The notes under the pieces are model-generated. The model ran no database searches and was not told the DNA's origin. It was given only the letters and a program-made list of their open reading frames with translations. Positions 22,979 to 33,479 of a stretch of 64,000 nt of DNA are shown here, piece after piece. The first letter of the stretch is position 1; the number at the start of each line of letters is the position of its first letter. Made by a program: the position numbers and the translations under genes. Origin of the DNA: Blasia pusilla (lineage: Eukaryota; Marchantiophyta; Marchantiopsida; Blasiales); the NCBI GenBank assembly GCA_050084515.1, contig CM114274.1, forward strand, positions 13,206,001 through 13,270,000, read 5' to 3'.

Positions 22979-23466
22979 ATGTTGTCGTATAGTTAAATCA
23001 TCTACTATATAAACTCGTCTCTCATTAAGTGTTAGAGAGAGTTTTATTAGTATTAAATAAATTAGCTTAGGAAAATGAAATTTACATATTTAACGGCACC
23101 TAATAGTTTTACGGGAGTACATATAACAATTTTACATGAGTACATGTAACAATTTTACATGAGTACTAGGATTTACAAAAGTACGGCTCGAATAAGGTTT
23201 AACACTAGTTGTGCTATTTTTCTTGTGTACAAGCGTAAAGTAGTTTATATAGACTTTATAGTTACGAATGTCGGGGCTCGATGTTATGAAGAAGCGATCG
23301 ACTCGGCACTACCATTCGTGATTCCTATCGTGAGAGAATGGAGAGTATATAAAATAATTATGTATTGAACACGGATAATTTCTTAGAGAGTTCAGCTTGC
23401 ATCAAGCACGTTTGCCGCAACTAGAAGGTCCGCCCTTACTTGAAGAAAAGCTCTCGACATGACAAC
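22979..23466. mobile_element. Interspersed element with short terminal inverted repeats, copy 2
   Basis: Internally deleted copy (about 0.49 kb) of the element at 2264-3530. The left end is GTTGTCGTATAGTTAAATCA and the right end is CTCTCGACATGACAAC. Shared internal words are ACAAGCGTAAAGTAGTTTATA-like, GAGAGAATGGAGAGTATA and GGTCCGCCCTTACTTGAAGA. Inside the deletion region, TTTTACATGAGTACATGTAACAA-like words repeat two or three times. Confidence 0.65.
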
Positions 23467-23776
23467 GTATTTGTGATAGTTGAGCACTAGTGCTTATTGA
23501 AGTGGATAGATTCGATTTCATTGCTCGACAAAGCGAATTAGGGAGTAGTGTATGCATTTCCTGATCAGGTGTTGAGTTAATATGGAAAATCGACAAAAGT
23601 GTTGACAAACCATAGTGTAATATCTTTTGTAGTGGAACAAAGAGTTTCCATGCAACATTTTAGGGCAGATTAGAGATCTAGTGGAGTAGCTCCAAGATGA
23701 ACTTTTGAGGAGTTGGATAACTTAAAAGACGAAGTCTTGATATCATCTTGAGGCAGATGGTCTAGTCGATCGTGTT
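23467..23776. other. Unassigned spacer
   Basis: Short broken frames only; nothing recognised. Confidence 0.3.
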
Positions 23777-24000
23777 GCAAGGTTGCACGGAAATAGAAAA
23801 GTTGGTACATGGGACGGACGTATCTACGGATATATGGGTACCCACGGCCCGCATTCGAGCCTACCAATCTCATAGCAAAGACTTGACCTAGTTGAGCCTA
23901 CATTGGGTTTGTACCTCGCTCACAACCTGCAACTAGGGTTGGGTCCCCATTGGGCGGGCTCAAGGCTTGTATGATGGGCCCTAAGCCCACCATGCATTGC
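23777..24000. repeat. GC-rich repeat family member, 5' fragment
   Basis: Starts with GCAAGGTTGCACGGAAATAG at 23,777 and runs into the GC-rich body (GGGCGGGCTCAAGG, GGGCCCTAAGCCCACC). It stops near 24,000 with no matching right end. Confidence 0.6.
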
Positions 24001-24144
24001 ATTATGTTGAGGTTTGAAACCATTCAAGGGGGAGGCTCTCGATCGATGATCACGGAGACTACGTCTACTTGTAGTTGACAACATTGGATGTGATAGCAAG
24101 ATGCATCATCTTGAGGATGCATGAGATTTTACCATCTCGAGCTC

Positions 24145-24190
24145 AAGAGGTTCAACACGGAGAGCTCATTCTCTCCGTGTTGAACCTCTT
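24145..24190. repeat. Perfect 20-bp inverted repeat, 6-nt spacer
   Basis: AAGAGGTTCAACACGGAGAG at 24,145-24,164 is followed by ctcatt and then by its exact reverse complement at 24,171-24,190. Confidence 0.95.
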
Positions 24191-24265
24191 AAGCATGAGA
24201 CAATAAAGCTATGGTATTCCTTGCCTTCTCAGTCACCCCATCCTCTCACCATTAGAGTGGGTTTG

Positions 24266-24343
<78 letters not shown>

Positions 24344-24625
24344 TTTCATCTATTAAATTGGAGATATTTTGGTAAGGACTTGCCTCCATGGTTGTGTTTG
24401 GTGGATAATTTAGTTTGTCTAGTATATTTTTGTTTGATTAGTGACATCAATGTATGTCGTGTACCGATATATATGCGTAACATAGAGTATACCCAAGGAT
24501 AGAGAGCTTGGGAGCTCATTCTCTCTTTGTTGAACCTCTTCTCATGATGAGAGAGCTATGGTGTTCCTTATCTTGTAAGGAAACCCAAGCTTCTTACTTG
24601 GGGAGTGGGTTTAGTTTGACATAAA
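24160..24625. repeat. Direct repeat pair flanking a GA microsatellite
   Basis: The block at about 24,160-24,275 (GAGCTCATTCTCTC, GTTGAACCTCTT, GCTATGGT, TTCCTT, GAGTGGGTTT) recurs at about 24,512-24,620. A perfect (GA)34 tract at 24,272-24,339 lies between the copies. Confidence 0.75.
24272..24339. repeat. (GA)n microsatellite
   Basis: 68 bases of uninterrupted GA dinucleotide. Confidence 0.98.
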
Positions 24626-25055
24626 ATTAAGAGAGATGAAGAGTATATGAGAGATTTACAAATCGTATGATTTCGTGGAGATATTTTGGGACACGATTTT
24701 CTATGTGTTGAGATTTTATGAGAGAGTATGGTATTTTGTGTTTATGTCTTTGTATTCAATGATAATGATGTGTATGCATACGAGAAGGGCCCCTAACTAT
24801 GAGTCTCTAATGAATATGTAGGTCAAGAAACTATAATACCATATTGAAATAATGGCATTAAGATTATCCAATATCAGATCAATGGTATCCACTTCATATG
24901 AAGCAAGTTAGGATGTAAAGGATCTTGGATGGATGTGGGGGGCTGCATAGATGGAGGCAACCACTATGCTTACATATAGCATTGATGGGGTTGGATCCAT
25001 AAAAAGAAGAAGCTAAGAAGCTAATCATGCTCCTTAAATCATTCACTTTGTTCGA
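24626..25055. other. Unassigned spacer
   Basis: No supported feature. The sequence leads into the degraded retroelement copy that starts near 25,060. Confidence 0.3.
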
Positions 25056-25059
25056 GGCG

Positions 25060-26150
25060 ATGAGGACCCCATCAATGGGTTCTAATGAGAGTTCTCGAAG
25101 ATTGGATATTATTAGTATGTAGGAAAGATGAGAAATAGGTGGAATAAGTTAGTTGAAACCATTTCTAATGCTTAGGAGGAGCCCATTTGAGTTATTTTTT
25201 GGGGGTATCCACAATCGTGTATTGAACCCTATTTTTCAGTGTCTTAGATGTTGTGACATTGGAGGTATGCCCACCCGAGGTGTTTTAGTTGGTTGCCATG
25301 ATATGCAACGATGGAATTAATGTTGCTACCTCACATTCATATGTACTTATATAGGAGTTGGTAGACCTATCTTTGGAGCTAATGCTCAAACCGTCCACCA
25401 CTCTGGTTCATGGCAAATTGCAAGTCTGGTTGCTGGCTAGACTAACGAAGTTTCTAGCTAGACCCCCTATCGAGAGTTCTATGGTTACACCCAAATTGGT
25501 ATTGTTGGATAACCGAGGTGAATTTTTTGCTTGATTAGTCATAGAGGTAGATTTTATTATTCATGGTGTATCTTGTTGGATTCAAAAGCGTAATCGTTGA
25601 TGTTGGGAAAAGTAGCTTTTATGGGTTTGGGTCTAACTTAGGTTGATATGAAGAAATATCCATTCCTTATTCAGAAATAATTACGAGGATCCATTACAAA
25701 AAAATTATCATACAATAGAAGATCATGATGAGGTTTAGGCAAAACCATTCGACCAATGAGTCTATAGTGTATTCCAAGGCGATAGTGGCAGATGTGAAGT
25801 TGCATGACATCTTGGTTGGTTGATCGGTGTTATACCCAGTGGGAATTCTCATCCATTACTCGGTGTCAAATTCTTATAGACCAATATAGCAGTTGGATAA
25901 TGGACTTATTAGCTTGTTGTTCGGTTGACTAGTTAGTGGTATGCTCAAGCGTCAATCAAGAGAGGTGGTGAAACTAGCGGCATTTAACAATGCCATCACT
26001 TGGCCAAGAGATTTTATGGAGGGTCATATCCATGCAAAGGACATACCCAAGGTTGATACTTCTATAAATAGGAGTGCCAAAATGGTCACACTAGCTTATG
26101 GAGGAGAGGTGCCACTATGGGTCTTGCTTTAAGAGTTTTGATGAGCACGT
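25060..26150 (+). mobile_element. Methyltransferase-type retroelement, degenerate copy 2
   Basis: The plus strand carries the same order as copy 1. The start is GAGGACCCCATCAATGGGTT-like (near 25,066). Then come CPPEVF near 25,270, a protease-preceding VLLDNRGEFF near 25,500, a decayed LLDSGA-like block near 25,570, LYPVGI near 25,835, and the linker AAFNNAITWPRDFMEGHIH near 25,980, ending in VPLWVLL at 26,130. Many stops and frameshifts are present. The methyltransferase part is missing; a foldback at 26,176 and a second linker-like piece follow instead. Confidence 0.65.
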
Positions 26151-26175
26151 ACAGATAGCTTGCAATTGGAATGAT

Positions 26176-26242
26176 ATTTTTGCATCAAGTTGAGATAGGT
26201 CGAAGAAAATTTCTTCGACCTATCTCAACTTGATGCAAAAAT
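26176..26242. repeat. Perfect 33-bp inverted repeat with 1-nt spacer
   Basis: Left arm 26,176-26,208 begins ATTTTTGCATCAAGTTGAGA; right arm 26,210-26,242 is its exact reverse complement; the single spacer base is 26,209. No mismatch in the arms. Confidence 0.97.
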
Positions 26243-26249
26243 CTCATCA

Positions 26250-27292
26250 CTTGCCATTATGATACTTGTCATCAATGCCATCACTTGGCCATTAATCATC
26301 TTCAAGGATAGTGTAGGAAAGCCTATGGAGATTGAGTATGACCTACTGAGGCCATAGGTAACCTAAGAGAGCAGGTTTCCCTTTCGTTTCGGCTCATTTG
26401 AAGCCATATAGAGAAACTTACTATATTAGGTAAACTACCATTAGATGTATAGTTGACTTTCCACTTTAGAAAGTGGCCCTTGACCCCCTACAATAGGTCA
26501 AGAACCAAGCAGGTGACCTGCAAGCATAAGTTACGGTGGAGAAAGCTACAAACCAAGCTAGCTTCCTTAGTCTCCTATGTTCTCCAAGGCAATGAGGACC
26601 CAATTGATGAGTCCTTATTAGAGTTCCCGTAGAGTGTATGGTGTTGGGATATAGGCATGGCGGGTAATGGAAGAATCAAGTGTGATAGCTCCTATTTTTA
26701 ATGCTCAAGTAGAGCCTATCTTGAGTACGTTGTTGGGGACGACCACTACTATGTACTATGTCCCATGGTTTTTAGCTTCCGATGTAACGACGTTGGGAGG
26801 TATGCCCGCCGAGGTTTTCTCCCTAGTCGCTACACTATTAGAGGTTTTTGTAGAGGAGATGGTGGACCTACTCTTGGAGCCTATGTTTGGGCCGTCCACC
26901 TCATATTCATAGCAGGTTGCGGCTGCTAGGATAGCGGAGATGCTCGCTAGACCCGCGATATAGCGTGCCAAGGTTTCTCCTGGTATTGCTAGATAAGTAG
27001 GGAGTGGTCTTCCATTTGGTGAGTTGAGGAGGTAGTATTTTTTTTTCGCAACATGTCTTGTTGGATTCAGGAGCGCAACCCCTGCTGTTGGGAAAGGCGG
27101 TGTTTATGTGATTGGGCCTCACTAGGGCCAATGTGGAGCGTTGTCCATTTATGATGCAGAAATCCTTGGGTGGAGCAAGTATGACATAGTTTATCACCTG
27201 ACATGAGGTCATGGTAAGGATTCAACCATGGGCATCCATTAGATGAGTCCGTGGTGCGAGCCAAGGCGATAGTGATTGATTTCGAGTCCTAT
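26250..27292 (+). mobile_element. Methyltransferase-type retroelement, degenerate copy 3
   Basis: A second linker echo (INAITWPLIIF near 26,272) comes first. Then comes an open stretch at 26,667-26,912 with ASDVTTLGGMPAEVFSLVA and VEEMVDLLLEPM, homologous to residues 38 to 83 of the copy-1 frame. A broken protease region follows (LLDSGAQPLLLG-like, frame-shifted, near 27,055-27,090), then AKAIVIDF near 27,265. The similarity stops at about 27,292, where the Ty3/gypsy LTR is inferred to begin. Copies 2 and 3 lie head to tail. Confidence 0.6.
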
Positions 27293-28283
27293 TGTCCTGA
27301 CCCTCATAACCAAACAACACCAAATAGGCGCCAAGAGGAATATCAGAACTTAAAAGGACTCACGCTGCGATGTTTGCGGTTTGGAGAGGCTTTTGGGATC
27401 TCTTGGAAAAGTCCAAGAGACGAAATGCGGAATAGAGTTATGCATTTTATGTGTTAGTGGTCGCGACTTGGAAACCTAGACCAAACGCAAGCCAAGACTT
27501 GAGATGAGTTGAGTCTTGGAAGGTTGGTTGCCAAAGAGGTGAGAACTAGTTTGGGAACACGACCTTTAGCCCCAAGATGCATTTGGGACAAATAAGAATG
27601 CATTGGAAAGCTTAGCTTTAGACGCTTCCAACGCACTAAAAATCTCAGCAAACGCATATGTACAAATTTAGATATTGGCCGAAAACAACTGTGGGAGCAA
27701 TTGGGTTGAGGGCCAATTGGAGAGGCCCGGGGGTCTTTCCCTAAATGTAGGTAACCCCGGAGATGCCCAGAAGTAATAGTAAGGGAGGAGTCTCTCCAAG
27801 ATGTCTTGGAACACGAATCCCCACTTTGAGCATCAAACAACGTCTCAGAGGAACGGGATGGAACGGGAGTTTGGCGTTGGAACTCAAAACCCCAAACCTG
27901 ATCCAAGGGAGTGGACTTGGTACGCCACACTTGGATTCCAACCCGAGATTCACTTTGTGCAAGTCTCAATTAGGGACTCATTGGATGTCCATCGGAAAGT
28001 TGGAACCGCCAACCACGAAGAGCCGTTTGAGGTTCCTGAACCGACCAGAAAGTGTGTCTCAAGTCTTTCGAGACTTGCTCGTGTTGTAAACCACGAAACA
28101 AAGAAGGTTGAGCTTGATGAGAGACCAAGATGAGAACTCAGAAAGTTAGCCCGCTCATTGATCCAAGATCCAACTAACCAGAGTGCGTGTGTGGATGCAG
28201 ATCAACGTTGAGAGCGTGACCTATTGAACGCACGCTTCCGCAACAACAAAGATTAACGTTCAAGGAGAGTAGGCGCACGACAC
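27293..28283 (+). repeat. Inferred 5' LTR of the Ty3/gypsy element
   Basis: The right edge is placed by the primer-binding site at 28,285. The left edge is placed where homology to the methyltransferase element stops and a TGT begins (27,293). This gives about 990 bp. No second LTR is in the window to confirm the ends, since the element is truncated on its 3' side. Open frames inside on both strands have no recognisable product. Confidence 0.4.
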
Positions 28284-28284
28284 G

Positions 28285-28297
28285 TGGTATCAGAGCC
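28285..28297 (+). other. Primer-binding site for initiator tRNA-Met
   Basis: TGGTATCAGAGCC matches the complement of the 3' end of plant initiator tRNA-Met, the usual primer of plant LTR retrotransposons. The gag frame begins about 200 bp downstream. Confidence 0.85.
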
Positions 28298-28500
28298 AAT
28301 ACTTGATGAGCGTGAACTTGGGGTCGTAGATGACCTGGAAGTTTGAGAAGAACTCAAGGTAGCTGGAAGACCACGACGCTCAAGGAGGAATGCAAGAGAC
28401 GAGGAGGAGATCTGAGAAAGTGAGGGACTTGCAAATGGCGACCAAGGGCGAAGAACCGAGGAAGCCATGAGTCAAAGCATAAAAGCCGAGAGACAAATCA

Positions 28501-30670
28501 ATGACGGACCATGAGCCTAAGGTGGAGATTGCAACTCCCAAAGTGTTGAGTCCCAGACATGAGGATGTTCCAAACGCAAATCTTCCCGCAGGACCTTCGG
28601 CTCCAAACTTAAATGACCCGACCTTTTATATCCAAATGATGGATTTGATGAAGGTGATGGCGGACCAGATGGCCGAACAAAGCAAGGTGATGGTAGAACT
28701 CAAGTCGAATGGAGCCTCTAGTTCCTGAAGAAAGCTTTGTAAGAAAAATTTGCCCATGCCATTCATAGGAATGCGGAGTTCTCGGAAAGTGAGCAAGTTT
28801 CTAACGGAAATCAAACTTTATTTTGAGGCGCAAAAGGTAGAAGAGCAAGACAAGGTGACTGTAGCAGTCACGTTTCTGAAGGATCACACTCTCCACTAGA
28901 GGACCGATCACCATAAAGAACATCTGGGCCGCGGAAGAACTTTGAGTTGGGAAGATTTCAAAAAGTTGATTGGTAATCGATTCACTCCGGAATATCAGGA
29001 GTATCGCGATGGCATAGAGTTTATGAGGTTGCGCCAAAGCAGATCCCTTAGCGCTTATGTGCAAGAGTTTAGTGCACTCATGAGCTCACTTTCCAGGGAT
29101 GAATTTACAAAGAAGGTGATCTTCTAAAGTGGACTCAAACCAAGCGCCGAAAAGGCCCTCTTTCGTATGCCTCACATTCCAGAGACATGCGCGGAGCTTC
29201 TGAGGCTAGCGGAGCGGATAGGGGACGATGAAGTCCAAAACCAAAAACCCTTTGAGCCGAAATTTTTTTCTAAGTTACCAAAAAACAAAGGGACATCCAA
29301 GAGAGTTTATAATGGGGGTTAGCACGACCATAGAGGGTCTCTTGCCCCAGCAACAAAACGAGTGGAACTCAACGTGAAGCCAAGAGGGCCGCCGTTCCCG
29401 AAGTCAACAAACGCCAAAGTGATTTGCTACAATTGTGGCGAACTCAGGCATATGGCTAAGGAATGTGTAAGGCCCAAGGTTAGTAAACCAAGTATGATTC
29501 CATTTACTGCTAAGCACTTATCGGTGGGAGATCTAGATGCATCTCTCCAAGGCACCGAGAGAACGCCCAATTTGGTTTACCTATGATCCAAGATCGCTTA
29601 TCGCGATGTGATGTTGCTCGTTGATATAGGTGCTTCGCACTCATTCTTGAGCCCGAGAATCGTGAAGACGTTGGGATTGCCAACCACTAAGGCAAATGAA
29701 CCCATTAGGGTAGCATTTTCGGGAGGCAAGTCCCACCAGACCTCAGAGCTGGTTTTAAGGCTAGTTGTGGGATGTGGAGTATTCGAGTTGAAGGAGAATT
29801 TCACAATTTGCAACATGGACGGAATCGATGGAGTCTTGGGGAACACTTTCTTGGATGCGTATGAGGTGGAACTGAGGTGAAGACCTTTGAGGTTGAGCAT
29901 CTTGGTTAACGATAAATGGATGGAGGTCAGATTGATTCGTGAGGTTCCTAGAAAGACGGAGTTGGTGAACGCCATCACGAGGACGAGTTTGGCCGAGTTA
30001 GAGGAAGGTTTCCTTTACTTGATGAGACAAGTAGAGGATGATGCAAGTGCCAGATGCAAAGATCATAACTCAGCTTCAAGGGGAATCCTTGAAACACTCA
30101 AGAGAGTTGTGAAAGAATTTGGAGATGTGTTGACTAAGGAGCTTTCGACTGAGTTGCCACCACATAGGGCGGTTGATCATAAGACAGAGGTGATACTCGG
30201 ATCTTCACCACCTTCAAAGGCACCATATAGTTTGAATCAAGAAGAAAGTTCTGAGTTGAAGAAACAATTGGGTGAACTCCTAGAGAGGGGTTACATCCAA
30301 ACTAGCAAGTCACCTTATGGAGCACCCGTCCTCTTTGTGAAGAAGAAGGATGGAAAGTTGCGACTCTGTGCTGATTACCGGACGCTGAATAAAGTGACGG
30401 TAAGGAACAACTATTCTCTTCCTAGGATGGATGACCTCTTTGATTGATTATCAGGTGCCAAGTATTTCAGCCAGATTGACATGAAATCAGGATATTGTCA
30501 TATTCGGATTGCCGAAGCGGATGTAGAGAAGACTGCGTGTAGGACAAGATATGGTTCGTTCGAGTTTGTGGTAATGCCTTTCGGTCTTTGTAATGCGCCT
30601 ACAACGTTCACCACTTTGATTAACTCCATCTTTCATAAGGAGACGGATGAGTTCGTGTTCATCTACATAG
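28501..30670 (+). pseudogene. Ty3/gypsy gag-protease-RT polyprotein, stop-riddled and truncated
   Basis: One reading frame can be followed from 28,501 to 30,670 with no frameshift but seven stops (28,726, 28,897, 29,125, 29,320, 29,584, 29,878, 30,445). Gag shows the retrotransposon-gag core (TLSWEDFKKLIGNRFTPEYQ, LRQSRSLSAYVQEF) and a CCHC zinc knuckle CYNCGELRHMAKEC at 29,425-29,466. The protease shows LLVDIGASHSFLSP; the usual D-T/S-G is D-I-G. RT shows [48 protein letters not shown] and VMPFGLCNAPTTF. It stops inside motif C, right after FVFIYID, where a satellite array begins. RNase H, integrase and 3' LTR are missing. Confidence 0.88.
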
Positions 30671-30675
30671 ATTGT

Positions 30676-32412
30676 AGGTTTAATGGTTTGGGTCCAAAAA
30701 TGACTTGGAAATTTTTGAGCTTTTGGTCACAAATCCATTTTTCTTGCAACTTTGCAAGGGTGCTAGATGCACTTTGGGGACCATACATACCAAATTTCAT
30801 CTCAAGATGATATAGTTGGATAAGTTGAAAAATCAAAAGACTTTTTCGTTAAAGGTTTAATGGTTCGGGTCCAAAATAACTACATAATTTTTCTTTTGGT
30901 CACAACTCCATTTTGCTTGAAACTTTCCAAGAATACAAGATACACCTTAGGGATCATTTATGAAAAATTTAAGCTCAAGATGACATATTTGTACAAGATG
31001 AAAAATGAAAAGACCTTATTTTCATTGAAGGTTTAATGGTTCTGGTCAAAAAATGAGTTAGCAATTTTTGAGCTTTTGGTCACAATTCCATTTTTCTTGA
31101 AACTTTGCAAAGAGTGCTAGATTCACCTTGGGGACTATTTGTACAAAATTTAAACTCAAGATGACATATTTGGACAAGATGAAAGATGAAAAGACCTTCT
31201 TTTCATTGAAGGTGTAATGGTTCGGGTCCAAAAATCATGAATGACATAGTAATCTTTTAGATTTTGGTCACAACTCCATTTTTCTTGAAACTTTTCAAGA
31301 GTGTAAGATGAACTTTAGGGATAATGTGTGCCAAATTTCAGCTCAAGATGACATACTTGAAAGCCCTGAAAAATGAAAAGACCTTCTTTTGATTAGAGGT
31401 TTAATGGTTCGAGTCCAAAAATGCCTTAGTAATTTCTGAGCTTTTGGTCACAACTCCATTTTTCTTGAAACCTTGGAAGAGTTCTAGAACCTTGGGGACC
31501 ATGTGTGCCAAATTTCAGCTCACAATGACATAGTTGCACAAGATGAAAAATAAAAAAGACCTTATTTTCATTGAAGGTTAAATGGTTATGGTCCAAAAAT
31601 GAGTTAGCAATTTTTGAGCTTTTGGTCACAACTCCATTGTGCTAGAAAATTTGTAAGAGTGCAAGATGCACCTTGGGGACCATGTGTGCCAAATTTTAGC
31701 TTAAGATGACATACTTGGAAGCCTTGAAAAATAAAAAGACCCCCTTTTCATTGAAGGTTTAATGGTTCGGTTAAAAAACTTACTTATTAATTTGTAAGGT
31801 TTTGGTCATAATCCATTTTTCTTGAAAATTTAAAAGAGCGCTAGATAAATAATGGGGACCATATATACCAAATTGCATCTCAAGATGACATAGTTGGACA
31901 AGTTGAAAAATCATAGACCTTCTTTTCATTGAAGATTTATTGGTTTGGGTGAAAAAATAACTTAGTAACTTTTAAGCTTTTGGTCACAACTCTATTTTTC
32001 TAGAAACTTTACAAGAGTGCTATATGCACCTTGGGGACCGTTTATACCAAATTTCATCACAAATGACATAGTTGCATAAGATGAAAAATGAAAATATCTT
32101 TTATTGAAGGTTGAATGGTTTGGGTCTAAAAATGAGTTAGCAATTTGTGAGCTTTTAGTCACAACTCCATTTTTCTTGAAAATCTTCAAAAGTTCTAGGT
32201 ACACATTTGGGACCATGTGTACAAGATTTCATCTCAAGATCACATAATTGCACAAGATGAAAAATGAAAAGACCCTATTTTCATTGAAGGTTTGAGAGCG
32301 TAGGTTCAAAAAATGAGTTAGTATTTTTGAACTTTTGGTTACAAATCGGTTTTGCATGAAACTTTTCAAGAGAGCCACATGCACGATGTGGATCATGTGT
32401 TCCAAAATTTTA
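30676..32412. repeat. Satellite array, ten units of ~179 bp
   Basis: Units begin with AGGTTTAATGGTTCGGGTCC-like sequence at 30,676, 30,853, 31,029, 31,210, 31,397, 31,575, 31,755, 31,933, 32,108 and 32,288, spaced 175 to 187 bp. Shared landmarks per unit are GAGCTTTTGGTCACAACTCC, ATTTTTCTTGAAACTTT, GGGACCAT, CTCAAGATGACATA and AATGAAAAGACC. Units are diverged from one another. The last is incomplete. Confidence 0.95.
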
Positions 32413-33477
32413 ACATTATATTTAGAATTTGAAATTATATCTAGTTTCAAATTTTAAGTATAATTTTTGATTTTTCAAATCTTAAAAGAATAAGAAATTT
32501 TCACTTTAAAATAAGATCCATCTCCCCTGAATAATTTCACTCCTCCACAAAAATCTCAAACAATAACTATTCTTCCTCTTCCATTCTTCCCACCAAAATA
32601 GCATTCACTAATTAAGTTCTTAGTTAATTTTAATTAACGAAATCATTTTCCTTTTCCATTCTAATTCATTTTCCTTTCCCAAAATCTCACATGTGAATCA
32701 ATAAGATTATTTTTAAAAAATAATGACATTATTTATTTCAAATTTCAAATATAATTCATATTTTCTAAAATCTTAGAAGAGTAATTACATTTCACTCTTC
32801 TAAGTAATTACACTCCTCAATTCAAATTTAAATGATATCCTAGTCCCGTAAGTAATTTTATCCTTCCATGAAATTCAAAAAAAATCTATCCCTTTTCCAT
32901 TAAAATCTAATTTCCATTTCTATTTAATACGAATCAAGGCACAAATTATTTATTTATTTTATAAAAAAAATTCCAATTTAATAATTCACCTGTTATAATA
33001 TTAAATAAATTATTCATTGAAAATAAATTTTTATTTCCTATTCTATTCAAATCCCTATCCATTTCTACCCATGTAATATGGCTAAAACAACAAAAATTCA
33101 AACATGTTGCCTATTTATCCTATTATGTCAACATCGTCATATTATGGATATGGGATTGCCAATTATCATATATATTTACAAAATAAAATAAATTTTTTCA
33201 AGTTTTTAATTCATAATTTTCAAATCATTTTTTATATTTTAAAGTAGAACAAGTGGAATGATTTAATCATTAAAATATTAAAAATGATTAAATCATTCCA
33301 GAATTTTAAAATATGTAACACTGGTCTTGACGTCTCACCAACTCTTCCTCCTTTTCCCCTAGCTCTAGTCACGCCCGTCCCACCTCCACGAGGAATAGTC
33401 CTCTCCAACTCAACATTGGCTTCACAATCATGTGTTTCTTGTGTTGGCTGTGTTGGAAACATCTCCCATTCTCTCCC
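32413..33477. other. AT-rich unassigned stretch
   Basis: Very AT-rich, no coding signal. Contains an 18-bp inverted repeat: TGGAATGATTTAATCATT at 33,254-33,271 against its reverse complement at 33,283-33,300. Confidence 0.5.
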
Positions 33478-33479
33478 TC

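Noticed and set aside
24221-24502. Open frame with a long RERERE run
   Set aside because: It is the translated GA microsatellite.
27454-28133. Frames of 108-171 residues on both strands inside the inferred LTR
   Set aside because: They overlap each other in opposite directions and lie upstream of the primer-binding site; no domain.
29608-29978. Minus-strand 126-residue frame over the gypsy protease
   Set aside because: Antisense shadow of the protease frame, whose motifs are clear on the plus strand.
30676-32412. Could the ~179-bp array be a CRISPR array?
   Set aside because: The whole unit repeats with no unique spacers, and the context is a plant nuclear genome.
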